From a virus, in the IMG/VR virus record IMGVR_UViG_3300042480_000267, positions 1 to 36,626 of that record: a DNA stretch of 36,626 nt; one strand, 5' to 3'. The position numbers and the translations under genes are program-made. Within the stretch, counting starts at the first letter, position 1; each line of letters begins with the position of its first letter. This document shows, one piece after another, positions 17,198 to 27,302 of this stretch. The notes below the pieces were generated by a model that saw only the letters and a list, made by a program, of their open reading frames with translations, did not search any database and was not told the origin of the DNA.

Positions 17198-18178
17198 TTA
17201 GGCGTTTGCACCAATGCTTGAAGATGATTCAATGCGGCGCAATGCTTCCTGACGGAACACACCGTAACCAACGAAGTGCTTCCAACCAACTGGACGGAAA
17301 CGCTGGAGGAGGTCGGTCACTTGACCGTACACAATTGTTGGCTGTGAACCGTACTCGCCACCCATTGAGACAGCCTTGGCAAGTGCCTGCTGACCCATGA
17401 TGAGGGTACCGTATGCGTCAATTGTTCCAGATGCACCAGAGTTGTTGGATGCGTTTGCGAACAGAGGGGCACGAGCCGACTCAATAAAGCGAACGCCTTC
17501 AAACATGCCAATTTCACCATTGTAAAGAGGCATTGCGTTGGTGTACTTGTACGAGTCACGCCAGCCTGAAGCATCGGTGATGCCACGAAGGTCGTAGGAC
17601 ACGTCTGGGTGAATGAAGCCAACGTAGTTTCCACCGATGGTAGGAACGTTTGCTGCACGGAGTTGAGCAACTGCACGACGGATGTCCTTAGCGGTAAGGG
17701 TGTCGTCTGTGTTCAAAGTTGTACGGCTAGATGGGGCTACTGCTCCACCTGTTGCGTAGATAACGTTGTCGCCAGCCTGGATTACGTCACGAGCGATGGT
17801 GTCAATTGACAAACCAGCGTTGTAACCAACAGCGTTAGCGGCTACTGGGTCAACAGGGAGGAAAGACGAAGCACGAAGTTTCGCTGTCGTAACTGTTGCG
17901 TTACCGTATTCACGGAGGGTGACGGTAACCTGGTTGTCGCTCATTGCGACTGGGGTTACGTCTTCTGCTTCACCGAGTTCCGTGGTCGCTGCTGCGAGGT
18001 CGGAGAACACTGTGAACTTTACGGATGCACCTGGGTTTGTTGCGTTCGTGGCTTGCACGTCTGCGAACTGGTCAAAGTACATTTCTGGACGAAGGGCAAA
18101 GTATGCCAACTTCTCAAAAGCAACCTGGTCAACCGAAAGGTTGGAGGTGCCTGTTTCTGCTGCGTAGTAATCAGCCAT
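17198..18178 (-). CDS. Major capsid protein (N4-gp56 / HK97-fold family)
   Basis: 326 residues. The central and C-terminal motifs GFIHPDVSYDLR, NGEIGMFEGVRFIES and a KAVSMGGEYGSQPT-like end match the N4-gp56-type major capsid proteins. It has an N-terminal arm, a spine-helix region (EYGNATVTTAKLRASSFL) and the P-domain, as expected of an HK97 fold. Scaffold protein precedes it and a strong terminator follows it, as for the most abundant virion protein. A Shine-Dalgarno AAGGA lies about 10 nt before the ATG, separated by an A-tract. Confidence 0.85.
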   Translation of the reverse strand: MADYYAAETGTSNLSVDQVAFEKLAYFALRPEMYFDQFADVQATNATNPGASVKFTVFSDLAAATTELGEAEDVTPVAMSDNQVTVTLREYGNATVTTAKLRASSFLPVDPVAANAVGYNAGLSIDTIARDVIQAGDNVIYATGGAVAPSSRTTLNTDDTLTAKDIRRAVAQLRAANVPTIGGNYVGFIHPDVSYDLRGITDASGWRDSYKYTNAMPLYNGEIGMFEGVRFIESARAPLFANASNNSGASGTIDAYGTLIMGQQALAKAVSMGGEYGSQPTIVYGQVTDLLQRFRPVGWKHFVGYGVFRQEALRRIESSSSIGANA

Positions 18179-18206
18179 GATTTTTTTTCCTTAATAGGTA
18201 GAGGGT

Positions 18207-18677
18207 TTAAATTTCTCCAAGGTCAACACCTTGGGCTTGTGCCTCTGCAAAAATCGCTAACAGTTCTTCTTGGGACGACGCATCATTGATTCGTTTCATC
18301 CAAGATGGTCCACTAGATGCGGTTTCGGCTCCAGCGGCAATCCTGTTGGTCTGCTGCCAGGCTGCCTTGTCGGTGTCCTGTGGTTTGGCTTGGGGTGTAA
18401 TCAGTTGTGCTTCCTCTGCGGCTTGCCTAATAGCCTCTGGAGTGAGGTCGCCGTCGTAACCTTTAACGAAGTATTTGGCTTGTGGTGAAGCAGGGTCAAT
18501 ACCTGCCTTAACGAAAGCCATCTCTCGTTGTACGGTTTGGAACTCTGCAACTTGTTTGCGTAGTTCACGGGCTTCCTTCTCCAACTGCTTCATCCGTGAA
18601 CGAACAGGGTTCGTTTCTTGGACTGGCTCGTCATAGATGGATTCGTCGTCTTCGTAGGTATCTGCGAAATCTGACAT
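18207..18677 (-). CDS. Scaffold protein
   Basis: 156 residues, very acidic N-terminus (FADTYEDDESIYDEP), a coiled coil at about 28-55 (MKQLEKEARELRKQVAEFQ) and a disordered Gln/Ala-rich remainder. This is the composition and gene position (directly before the capsid gene) of phage scaffolds. It would guide capsid assembly and be removed before packaging. The conserved KYFVKGYDGDLTPE segment may contact the capsid protein. Confidence 0.75.
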   Translation of the reverse strand: MSDFADTYEDDESIYDEPVQETNPVRSRMKQLEKEARELRKQVAEFQTVQREMAFVKAGIDPASPQAKYFVKGYDGDLTPEAIRQAAEEAQLITPQAKPQDTDKAAWQQTNRIAAGAETASSGPSWMKRINDASSQEELLAIFAEAQAQGVDLGEI

Positions 18678-18810
18678 ATGGCACTCTCCTTAGTCCACAC
18701 CACATCGGAGGAACGTGGTGGCTACATTATTTACACCCCATGTGACGCTACGGTATCGGGGGATTTCCCGTAGGTTTCAGCCATCGGCTTACGTTGTGAA
18801 CAATAGCACA
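18678..18810 (-). promoter_or_regulatory. 133-nt intergenic region before scaffold and capsid
   Basis: The only sizeable gap within the structural block. It holds hairpins (CACCAC/GTGGTG at about 18700-18722) and an A/T-rich TAAATAAT on the minus strand, but no -35 I trust. A dedicated promoter for scaffold and capsid would be logical, given the terminator after the capsid. Not demonstrated. Confidence 0.3.
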
Positions 18811-18817
18811 CTATTGT
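18800..18817 (-). terminator. Perfect hairpin overlapping a stop codon
   Basis: Arms ACAATAG and CTATTGT (7 bp) with a 4-nt loop. It covers the TAG of the 278-residue gene. No U-run follows on the minus strand, so it more likely marks an mRNA 3' end or processing site than a full terminator. Confidence 0.35.
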
Positions 18818-19647
18818 CCTGCTGTGCGTAGTCCTGTGATTCCTTGTTGAGTTTCGGCTAGACCGCCACCTTCTTGGAAGGCTGCTTTGCGGGATGCTTT
18901 GCGTGTTGCGATGCGTTGTGCTGCGGCTGCGTTGGTTCCGAATACGCCAGAGATTTGTTCTTCTTGTGTGATTGCGGTTTCACCTGCGGTCAAAGGGTTA
19001 AACAGTTCTTGTGTCATGGCAAGTTCCTGGAATCCTTCTTGCGCTCTTGCTTGTCCGATGCCACGGCTAACCAGTTCTTCTGACTGGGCAGCAGTGAGTT
19101 GCATACCTTGTTCACGGGCAGCATTAGCACGACGGGCGGCTTCTGCTTTCTTAACAGCCTCTGACTGTTGGAACCTTGTAGGGTCAATAAGGAACGCTGC
19201 AATGTCAGAATCACCAATGCCGTATAGACGCTTCAGTTCTTCCTTGGTGCCTGGTTCGGTTTCCATTACTGCTCGGTAACCTTGTTGGATGCGGGTGTTT
19301 AGTTCGTCTGCACGAACGTCATTTCCGATGAAGTTTGCAAAGTCATCCTGGGAATCGTAAAACCCTTTAGGCATACTGTTCACACGGAGAGCCTGTTCAA
19401 ACTCCTTCTCAACCATAAGGTAGTCATCCTCGCTAATGGGTTTATAGCCGTTCTTCTCCCGCAATGCCATGCCTGCAAACCGAGTCTTATACAAAGAAGT
19501 GTCACGGACAGTACGAAACATCCGTTCCCTGCCAAACTGACCATCAAAAATAGTTGGGTCTTTTTGCAGTTCAACGTCAAGAAGCCCAATCAAAGAATCT
19601 AATCCGTACTGCCGAAGAAAATCAATTGCATCATCACGTGCTGCCAT
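18811..19647 (-). CDS. Virion/ejection protein candidate (278 aa)
   Basis: A helical, charged protein. Notable segments are a repeat-like acidic start (DDAIDFLRQYGLDSLIGLLDVEL), DVRADELNTRIQQGYRAV, and an Ala/Gln-rich C-terminus (AAQRIATRKASRKAAFQEGGG). It has no signal and no membrane helix. It is encoded between the 630-residue virion protein and the scaffold gene with a one-base start overlap, in a block of internal proteins. Most likely a minor virion or ejection protein. Function not recognised. Confidence 0.5.
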   Translation of the reverse strand: MAARDDAIDFLRQYGLDSLIGLLDVELQKDPTIFDGQFGRERMFRTVRDTSLYKTRFAGMALREKNGYKPISEDDYLMVEKEFEQALRVNSMPKGFYDSQDDFANFIGNDVRADELNTRIQQGYRAVMETEPGTKEELKRLYGIGDSDIAAFLIDPTRFQQSEAVKKAEAARRANAAREQGMQLTAAQSEELVSRGIGQARAQEGFQELAMTQELFNPLTAGETAITQEEQISGVFGTNAAAAQRIATRKASRKAAFQEGGGLAETQQGITGLRTAGQ

Positions 19648-21539
19648 TACGCCATCTTTCCAAATCCACGAGCCAAAGATTGCGCCAAGTTTCCATAAGC
19701 GTTCTTTGCCTCATCCGTATTCTGCCACTCAGGTAGTGAGCGAAGATATGTATTCCATTCCCACAAATCCATTTGACGATAATCATTTGTCTTAGGGTCA
19801 CGGTAATTCAAAGCCTTGTTCCATTTGTCCTGAGTCCAGTCAATCTGGCTTACATCAATGGACGAGCCAAGAGTTGCCGCAGCCTGCTGCTTGTATGCGT
19901 ACATTGCAGTATCAACATCTTCACCACGGTCAAGTGCTGGCTGCAAAGAACGGAACTGTGTACGAGCAGATGAACGCATCAACTCATCCCACTGAACCTC
20001 GGTCTTTTGACCAGTAAGAATCTGCTGTGTCCAAGTGCCAATCAGTTCTTCTGACGGTTTCTGAAAATAAGTTGCAGCCTTAGCACGAAGGTTGCGACCA
20101 GTAGAAGACTGACGTAAATCAGCCATTCCTTGTGGACCGCCAAGTTGTGCCTGTGCTACCTGCTCCGAACCCAAAGCGTTCAATGTTTGCTGAGGTGACC
20201 AACCAAACTTCAATGAATCACTAGCCAGTTTACGCAAAGTTGTATCGTTAAGAGTGAAACCCAACGACCCTGCGTTAGCCCTTAGTTCTTCAACAGAGGC
20301 AGTAATTCTTGCTTCAGATGTTGCGGGGTCTGTTGACTGCTGGATAGCAAACTGACGTGCTGATTGTTGTGTTGTGCGGAACCATGTTGTGTTTTGCAGT
20401 TTTGCAGTCATCTTAGTTTCGTCATCAAAGTAACCGAGTCGCACTGATTCGTCAATTACTTGTTTGACTTCTTGGTCGCTATTGTAAACGTCCCACATTG
20501 AACCAAATTCTTCTTGGATAATTGTTTTCCATTGTTGAGAACCAACGGTTACAGTTTTCCCGTCAATAACTACGGTTGTTCCAGAAGTTCCAAGCGTTGC
20601 GGTACGAACCCATTTGTTGTCTTGGTATGTGAACTTTACGTTCTTTGAGTTTGTGTATGTGTCACCTGATACTGCTGAGGCTGGTTTTTTATTTCCATAG
20701 TCTTTGGGTGCCCGACCACCGCCGCCGCCTCGTCCGCCACCGTCGCCGCCACCGCCAGAACCACCAGCATTGGGATTGATACGAGGGTCCTCACTGTCAG
20801 GTCCATTATCAAACCCTCTTTCAAGAGCAGACCTTAATTCATAAATTTCTTGCTCAGTGTACAATCCATAACCGAGAACAGCCCATCTGCCACCTCTTTG
20901 CTTCGCATTGATAATAGCCTTATATTGTTTCTGGGCAGCCCCAGGTGCTTCACTGGGGAAGCGAGAAGAAACATTAAAAGGTCCTGGGTCTGCTTCAGTA
21001 CCAACCTCTGTTCTTAAAGCATCTTCTATTGCTTTTGCCTTTGCTGCGGCAGGACTCAAACCAAGAACAACTTCATATGTTGCAGCACGATTTTTTAGCC
21101 ATTCGTCAACAAACCTTTTTCTTTCTGGAAACACCATACCTTCTATTGAAGGTACAAGGGTAGATGAATTCGGCGTATTAGATGGGACTGTAGTTGTTGT
21201 AGTTGCTGGTGTAGTCGTTGTTGTAGTAGTTCTAGGGCGAGGAGAATTTTTATTTGTTGGTCCAGTATTTTCTTCTTCACCACTTCTACTACCAGGTCTT
21301 GTCACTGCGGGGCTAGGTCCAACAATAAAACCTCTACCTTTGCTCTTGACATAACTCTTGATATAAGCAAGACCTTTTTTTCTACGAGTAAAGTTAACTT
21401 GTTTCAAAGCAAGACTGTCTGCCGCTGCACGAGTAATGTTCCCTGCTTCCATCAAAGCGTCAGACCTAATCATGACAGCATCAGCCAAGATGACAACTTC
21501 CTTAGGGTCTATTTCTTGTTCTCGTTTTTTAGGTGCCAT
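19647..21539 (-). CDS. Large virion protein with Thr-rich and Gly-rich linkers
   Basis: 630 residues. A basic N-terminus (MAPKKREQEID) and helical start lead to a PRPRTTTTTTT/ATTTTTVPSNTP linker (about 100-125). A globular part (130-250) follows, then a GGSGGGGDGGGRGGGGG linker (about 265-285). The C-terminal region (300-630) is helical and soluble (WNKALNYRDPKTNDYRQMDL; WNTYLRSLPEWQN). Thr/Gly linkers suggest a flexible, multi-domain structural or ejection protein. Its start overlaps the preceding stop by one base. Confidence 0.5.
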   Translation of the reverse strand: MAPKKREQEIDPKEVVILADAVMIRSDALMEAGNITRAAADSLALKQVNFTRRKKGLAYIKSYVKSKGRGFIVGPSPAVTRPGSRSGEEENTGPTNKNSPRPRTTTTTTTPATTTTTVPSNTPNSSTLVPSIEGMVFPERKRFVDEWLKNRAATYEVVLGLSPAAAKAKAIEDALRTEVGTEADPGPFNVSSRFPSEAPGAAQKQYKAIINAKQRGGRWAVLGYGLYTEQEIYELRSALERGFDNGPDSEDPRINPNAGGSGGGGDGGGRGGGGGRAPKDYGNKKPASAVSGDTYTNSKNVKFTYQDNKWVRTATLGTSGTTVVIDGKTVTVGSQQWKTIIQEEFGSMWDVYNSDQEVKQVIDESVRLGYFDDETKMTAKLQNTTWFRTTQQSARQFAIQQSTDPATSEARITASVEELRANAGSLGFTLNDTTLRKLASDSLKFGWSPQQTLNALGSEQVAQAQLGGPQGMADLRQSSTGRNLRAKAATYFQKPSEELIGTWTQQILTGQKTEVQWDELMRSSARTQFRSLQPALDRGEDVDTAMYAYKQQAAATLGSSIDVSQIDWTQDKWNKALNYRDPKTNDYRQMDLWEWNTYLRSLPEWQNTDEAKNAYGNLAQSLARGFGKMA

Positions 21540-22276
21540 TACATATTCTCCATAAGATTTGCAACATTACTGATAGCAGACAAATACTTGTAGCCATCGG
21601 ACTCAGCACCATATTTTTGTTCAATACGGTTCTTGAAAAATACGTCAGTGCTAGGAACAGTGGCACCGCCTGCTGCTTCTGCTTGCTGGCTTGACTGATA
21701 AGCCCTGCTGAACTTTGATGCTTCTGAAGCAGACAACTTGCGTCCGATAGTTGACAGTGCTGTACGGTTTGCTATCTCAACAAGGTCTTCGGTAGCGGCA
21801 ACCCTGACACGCCCACCTCCATCTTGGGAAGATGAGAATGGAGACTTTTTACCTGAGGAATAAATTTGATTCCAAGATATACCAGCCAGGTTTGAGGCAT
21901 AAAAAAGTCTTGAAACGGCGGCTTCGTCTTCGTCTGATAAACCGCCACCAGGTCTTCCAGATTTATACCAGCCACGTCCATAAAGATTTCTGAGAAAAGT
22001 ATTTCTTTCAACTTCTCCCATGCTGTTAAGGAGTTCACGAGGACCCGTGTTCAAGTTGTAGTAAGGAGTTACTGCACCTTCTGTATCAACAATTCCAGAG
22101 ACAGTATCTTTACCTTGTACGCCAGGGCGAGGTGGTGGTATATACCCAGGGGATACACCAGTATAACCCTCTGTTGAACCTGTAACTACCCCACCAGTAG
22201 GGGGAGGGTTAATAGCCCCTGGGAGAACAACAGGAGGGTCATTTTGATTTGATGGATTTTGTTTACGTGGTGCCAT
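21539..22276 (-). CDS. Proline-rich virion-associated protein (245 aa)
   Basis: N-terminal 60 residues are Pro/Asn/Gly-rich and disordered (NQNDPPVVLPGAINPPPTGG, YIPPPRPGV). Residues 65-245 are mostly helical and soluble, with a GRKLSASEASKFSRAYQSSQQ stretch. Unrecognised. Its start and stop overlap the neighbours by one base each, which ties it to the internal virion block. Confidence 0.45.
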   Translation of the reverse strand: MAPRKQNPSNQNDPPVVLPGAINPPPTGGVVTGSTEGYTGVSPGYIPPPRPGVQGKDTVSGIVDTEGAVTPYYNLNTGPRELLNSMGEVERNTFLRNLYGRGWYKSGRPGGGLSDEDEAAVSRLFYASNLAGISWNQIYSSGKKSPFSSSQDGGGRVRVAATEDLVEIANRTALSTIGRKLSASEASKFSRAYQSSQQAEAAGGATVPSTDVFFKNRIEQKYGAESDGYKYLSAISNVANLMENM

Positions 22277-25200
22277 TATTCAAACTCCTGAGAAAGCAAT
22301 CTGTCATACACCTTAGCGAAATCAGGAGACTGCTGTGCAAGAGTCTCAGCATACCCATCAATGTACTCGTGTAAATCACCAAGTTGTGCAGATTTAAGCG
22401 AATCAAAACCACGTCTATAGGCTTCCTGTAAAGCGGCATTGCGAATCTGCTCGTAATAATTGACAGCCTGCGCCACCTTATTGTCTTTCAAATCTTCTCG
22501 TTTAGCAGCATCAAACAAAGAACCGATATCTCGCTGTGTTTTTTCTGGGTCAAGATTCATCTTCCCGAAACCAGGGTACTTAGCAATAATCTGGTCTTTA
22601 TAATTGGCAAGATATTCACGTTGGTCTTTGTTCATCTTCGGACCGAAGTATCGTTTCATGTCACGATAAAAAGCCATACCAATTGTTTTTTGTGATGCGT
22701 CAATAATTTCATCATCTGTAAGTCTGCGGCGTTTGCCTGTCTTCAACTGGCGGGTGTAAACCTCAAAGTCAAAGTCTGTTCCAGCAGGACCAAAGAACCC
22801 ACCAATATCAGGATAGACACGGAACAGTTCTGGGTTGTTCCGTTCAAAATTACCGAACTCTTTTGATGCGCCCAGACCGCCAACGTCGGATGTTGTCTTG
22901 TTGGCAAGATAAATAAAAGCGTTGTCGCCAAAGATTTCAATAAAGCGCAGGGCAGATGTGTCTGGGTTGTTTTCCCGCAATGCTTGGAGTGCTGTCGCTA
23001 AACCAACGGTATGGTAGTCGCCGCCTTTTGCTGCAACCTTCATGTTTAAATCGCCTGATGCTGGACCAGTGAACTGTGAAAAAGCACGAAGCGCAACAAA
23101 AATTCTTGCCTTATCTCTTGCATCATTCTGCAAACGGTCAACCTCATTGGCATTGGACAGGTCGTATTCTCCTGTTGCCGACAATGCCTGCATTGTTTCA
23201 ATATAGGTGTTAGCAAAGAAGCGACCATCCGTTTTCCCATTTGCAGCATCAAGGGCTTTTGTCAGCCAAGACGGGACAAAAGCATCAGACAGGTCTGTTC
23301 TTTCACCATAAGGCAAAAGTATTTTACGTATGAAGTCCTGCGAAGGCATATCTTTCAAGATGGCGCTTGTTGCCATTGACATGACTGGTCCTAATCCTGG
23401 GCGGTAATCCAAACCAGGAGCAAGACCTTTAACGGGGAGAGTCAAATTGGCAGTAACACCTGTAACCATTTTTGTTAAACCGCCTACAAGTGGGAAGTCA
23501 ACAGAGAATCTTCCGTTAGATGGGTCTTTATAGAAGATGCCACGACCATCACCATCTGGGTCAGCCTCACGACCATTCTCTACAGCCCACTGCATCTTAC
23601 GGAAATTGTCTGGGTTGGGAAGATACCCAAGTGCGCCACCTGCTACTGGAACTGTGAAGAACCTAGCCATACGTCCAAAGAATTCAGCCTGTTGCTGTGC
23701 GAATGGTGAGATAAGACGCATAATGTCTGTACCGTTGCGGCGTTCTACTGCGTTATAGAAAGTCTTTTTGTATTCGTCAAGTGCTGAACCTGATGCAAAA
23801 CTTGAAACCTCATCAGCGTTCAATGTGCCATAAAGTTTATCTGGGTTTGCTTTAAGGTCTTGAAGTTTTTTCCACAAGCCAGGCGTTAAATAGTTTTCTG
23901 GGTCATCAACACGAGATGAGATGTCGTCAATAATTTTATTTAATGATGCTTCATCAAGAGATACAGCCAATTTTTCCACCCAGTCGTAGTAGTAACTGCG
24001 GAACGCTGGAGAGCGTTCAAGGGTGGAAATTGGTTTTGTATACATAAACGAATAAAATTTGTCAACTAACAAATTCATTGAATCGCCAACGGAAGATGCT
24101 GCTGTTGTTTTGGGATTACGTATTTCTGCAACAACTCGTTGTGGCATACGAGGGTCCATATAAATTGCTTGACTTCTTAAAAGTTCTTCAAGTTCTTTTG
24201 TGTTATCGCCTAGACCGTCAAAAGCAAAAGGTTCTACTTTAAAAGTTGAACCGCTTGCTGTTCTTGTTTCATCAACAACCCTGCCTACAAAAGTGCTATC
24301 AACTGTTTTCCCACCAACTTTGATTTTTTGTGTTACCTGAACACGACCACCAATTTTAAGTTCACCAACAATCTTATCGTTTGGTCCAACCATTTTAACT
24401 TGCTTAGTAAGGCGACCCTGTGCAACGATTTCAAGAAGTTCAGAATTGTCTCCAGTGATTCTTCCGAGGCGGGCATTATTTGATTCCAGCAACCGCATCA
24501 AGTTGCCTTTTACATCCATGTCAATTTTTTCGTACACAATTGATTGTGATGGTGCGTCCCACACTTCCATGCCAGTATTGAACTTAGACTTGATAGTCGT
24601 AAACCAACGGACCGCTTCTTTGTCTCCTGCTTGAATTAAGTCATAAAGTTCGTCAACAGAAAGACCTTCCGCTAATTTACGGGTAGACCAGTCGGCGTTT
24701 AGTTTTCCAATTTCGTCGCCATGCGCTCTTGCAACAGCATTGTCTACTTTGTCAAGACGGCGTGTGTAATCAACAAACTGACCAATTCTTGATGCTCTAC
24801 GTTTTACAGCAACTGGGTCTTTATAGTAAGCAGAAATACCATCTTCTGTTACGTTGCGATAATCAATCAGTTCATCACCGATATTTTCCACTGAACCAAT
24901 AACATCCCATTCTTTTGCGGTTACAGTACCCTGACCAACTTTGTGGTTAACAAATGCCATCCACTGAAAAGGATGATAAAAAGGACTTATCCCTGTTTTG
25001 CCTGACAATGCGATAGACACTTGTGAATCAATGGTGTTACGCACAAAGTTCCCGATTGTAGCCGTAATGTATTTGCGCCATACTTCTTCCTGGAACCAGT
25101 TGGCTGCTGCTAATGGCATACGTAATTGACCAGCATTGTTAAGATTAAGAAGATTTGGGTCTTGCTTATTTTTAATCCAAAGCCAGTTGTAATTATTTGT

Positions 25201-26925
25201 TAGGCGACGTACTTGTCTTGGGTCTGGAACAATGAATTCGTGATTAGCAAATTCTGAAGTTAATGTTCCACCAATAAAATTTCGTGCGTCAGCATCAGGA
25301 GGAAGACCGTGGATGTTGCGATATAGACCATCATCAAATGGATTTCCTCCAGAGTCAACAGTTCGTTTTCTAGCGCCCTTCACATAATCATCATGTATTT
25401 TGTAAAGTTCATCAACAAGTTCTGGTGCCGTGCCAAAACGAACCATTGAGTTTTTACCTTCAGCAAGAAGGTCATCATAAAATTCAGCAATTTTAGTTTC
25501 GTCTTTTGAAAGTAAAAGTTCACCAGCACGATTAATAAAATCTTTTGCTAGGTCTGGAACAGCAACTTCACCTGCATTGTCAAGTATCACTTCACCTTTT
25601 TCATCCAGTTTTGGACCTGCAATTTTGAACAGTTTTATAACTCTTTGAACAGTATCAATTTGACGAATCTGGTCACGAGGGGTTTCAGCCTGGAAAAGAT
25701 TAATGTTGTGTGCTGGCATTTTTGCGAAAGCACGGGAAACACCCTGTGTTGAAATAGGGATGGAATCAATAATTTTGTTTCGTTGGTCAAGGGACATGTA
25801 AGTTCTGCGCCCACCCTTAACATTCGCAATGTTCGTTACTTGTGTACCTAAAACATCAAGCAATGCAGCAGAAACTTCTTCTTCTGTTTTTGCGTTAGCA
25901 AGTTTCATCGTTGTTGACGGGTCTAACTTGCCACCCCATAGTTCGTGTGTTTCAGCAAAATCATCTGTTTCTGCTGTGCGTTGAATAATGCGACGACCAA
26001 AACTTGTTCTAAAGAACCTGTTGGTTTGTTCAATATCAATGCTATTACCAACGATGCCTACCTGTTGGCGTAACAGTTCTCGTTCAGCAGCGTTAGCACG
26101 AGTCAATGTAACTTCTTTGCTCCCCTTGCCAACGATGCGTGATGCTGCACCAATCTTAGAAAGAACCTCAACGCCAGTATCGGTTTGGGCTACAGCAGAA
26201 AGACCTTTACCTACAAGACCAAAACCTTTAGAAACATCAGCACCTTCTTCAACTGCACGTGCTGCTTTACCAATTTGTCCTGCCAGTGGAATGGATGGGA
26301 TTCCAATAGCAACAGCAGCATCAACCATTCCAGATAGTGTTCGGTATGCGGTTGTATTTGGGTCAAGGAAAGTGGATGCTAAACCACGACCAATTGTAAA
26401 CGCTTCACCATTAATTGTTCCACGGTATCTACGTACACGTTCAGTCTGAAGTTCCTTTGCACGACCACCAATAAAGAAACCATCACCCGCATCCTCATCA
26501 TTAGCAATAAGAGAACCAAGGTCTGTTGAAATAATCCATCCGTTAACAGAGTCGTCTTTGTCAAAAACTTGTGCGACACCACCAACAACAGTTTGCGGAA
26601 CAAACTCTAAAGCAGCAAACCCATAACGGGAAGCAGTCTTAACTTTGCTCATAACATTGCGTTCAAACCATGATTTTTTCTTTGGCTCTTTGGGCTTTGT
26701 ATCTAAAGGAGCAGAAGCCAAAGCAATCTGTCGTACTTGTTCGTCAGTAAGATTTGCTTTTGCAGCAGAAAGTTTTACACCTGCTGGCAAAGATGGATAC
26801 AAATTATGTATTTGACCTACACGTTGAGCCTGTGCCTGTGTTCCCTGTGCGGCGAGTTGTCTCCTTCGTGCGTTTTCTGCGGCGATAGTTGCCCATACAG
26901 CATCTTCAATTTCAGGGTTTCTCAT
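22276..26925 (-). CDS. Giant internal virion / ejection protein candidate (1549 aa)
   Basis: The largest gene of the window. The N-terminus is helical and Gln-rich (ENARRRQLAAQGTQAQAQR). An amphipathic or hydrophobic stretch lies near residues 205-235 (MVDAAVAIGIPSIPLAGQIG). Long charged helical regions alternate with beta segments; a beta insert near 860-900 includes KQVKMVGPNDKIVGELKIGG. I find no catalytic motif of lysozyme, protease or polymerase type. Size and place after the portal suggest an ejection protein that enters the host or spans the envelope, as T7 gp16-like and N4-like giant proteins do. Function is inferred only from size and position. Confidence 0.5.
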   Translation of the reverse strand: MRNPEIEDAVWATIAAENARRRQLAAQGTQAQAQRVGQIHNLYPSLPAGVKLSAAKANLTDEQVRQIALASAPLDTKPKEPKKKSWFERNVMSKVKTASRYGFAALEFVPQTVVGGVAQVFDKDDSVNGWIISTDLGSLIANDEDAGDGFFIGGRAKELQTERVRRYRGTINGEAFTIGRGLASTFLDPNTTAYRTLSGMVDAAVAIGIPSIPLAGQIGKAARAVEEGADVSKGFGLVGKGLSAVAQTDTGVEVLSKIGAASRIVGKGSKEVTLTRANAAERELLRQQVGIVGNSIDIEQTNRFFRTSFGRRIIQRTAETDDFAETHELWGGKLDPSTTMKLANAKTEEEVSAALLDVLGTQVTNIANVKGGRRTYMSLDQRNKIIDSIPISTQGVSRAFAKMPAHNINLFQAETPRDQIRQIDTVQRVIKLFKIAGPKLDEKGEVILDNAGEVAVPDLAKDFINRAGELLLSKDETKIAEFYDDLLAEGKNSMVRFGTAPELVDELYKIHDDYVKGARKRTVDSGGNPFDDGLYRNIHGLPPDADARNFIGGTLTSEFANHEFIVPDPRQVRRLTNNYNWLWIKNKQDPNLLNLNNAGQLRMPLAAANWFQEEVWRKYITATIGNFVRNTIDSQVSIALSGKTGISPFYHPFQWMAFVNHKVGQGTVTAKEWDVIGSVENIGDELIDYRNVTEDGISAYYKDPVAVKRRASRIGQFVDYTRRLDKVDNAVARAHGDEIGKLNADWSTRKLAEGLSVDELYDLIQAGDKEAVRWFTTIKSKFNTGMEVWDAPSQSIVYEKIDMDVKGNLMRLLESNNARLGRITGDNSELLEIVAQGRLTKQVKMVGPNDKIVGELKIGGRVQVTQKIKVGGKTVDSTFVGRVVDETRTASGSTFKVEPFAFDGLGDNTKELEELLRSQAIYMDPRMPQRVVAEIRNPKTTAASSVGDSMNLLVDKFYSFMYTKPISTLERSPAFRSYYYDWVEKLAVSLDEASLNKIIDDISSRVDDPENYLTPGLWKKLQDLKANPDKLYGTLNADEVSSFASGSALDEYKKTFYNAVERRNGTDIMRLISPFAQQQAEFFGRMARFFTVPVAGGALGYLPNPDNFRKMQWAVENGREADPDGDGRGIFYKDPSNGRFSVDFPLVGGLTKMVTGVTANLTLPVKGLAPGLDYRPGLGPVMSMATSAILKDMPSQDFIRKILLPYGERTDLSDAFVPSWLTKALDAANGKTDGRFFANTYIETMQALSATGEYDLSNANEVDRLQNDARDKARIFVALRAFSQFTGPASGDLNMKVAAKGGDYHTVGLATALQALRENNPDTSALRFIEIFGDNAFIYLANKTTSDVGGLGASKEFGNFERNNPELFRVYPDIGGFFGPAGTDFDFEVYTRQLKTGKRRRLTDDEIIDASQKTIGMAFYRDMKRYFGPKMNKDQREYLANYKDQIIAKYPGFGKMNLDPEKTQRDIGSLFDAAKREDLKDNKVAQAVNYYEQIRNAALQEAYRRGFDSLKSAQLGDLHEYIDGYAETLAQQSPDFAKVYDRLLSQEFE

Positions 26926-27302
26926 TACCGACCACTGTACTTCAACGCAGAGATAAGACCCAAAAGGTCATCGTTTGGGTACATGTTGTAAAGCACTTCT
27001 AGTTCTTCAAGAACAGGGTTAGACATAGGAAGAATCATTGGTTGATTCATAATTGGAGCCATCTGGTCTTGTGGGCGTTGAGTTGGTGCCATAAGGTCAA
27101 CAACATTCCCAGGGACAGGACGGTTCGCAGGTTGCGCTGGTTGCATTGGTTGTGGTGCAGCAGTCGGAGGCGCACCCATAGGGACAGCCTGTTGTGCAGC
27201 AAGTTGTTTTCCTGCTTCACCATATGTTTGACCTGTTGCAGCCTTCGCAGCAATCTTTCCTGCGGGGTTACGAAGGTCTGTACGGTTAGGGTACTCAGCC
27301 AT
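26925..27302 (-). CDS. Proline-rich protein between portal and giant protein
   Basis: 125 residues. The middle is Pro/Gln/Ala-rich (APPTAAPQPMQPAQPANRPVP), probably disordered. The last 35 residues are a helical, acidic tail (NPVLEELEVLYNMYPNDD, then LGLISALKYSG) that could bind a partner. Encoded with one-base overlaps on both sides, so translated with portal and giant protein. Perhaps a portal-associated or ejection cofactor. Confidence 0.5.
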   Translation of the reverse strand: MAEYPNRTDLRNPAGKIAAKAATGQTYGEAGKQLAAQQAVPMGAPPTAAPQPMQPAQPANRPVPGNVVDLMAPTQRPQDQMAPIMNQPMILPMSNPVLEELEVLYNMYPNDDLLGLISALKYSGR

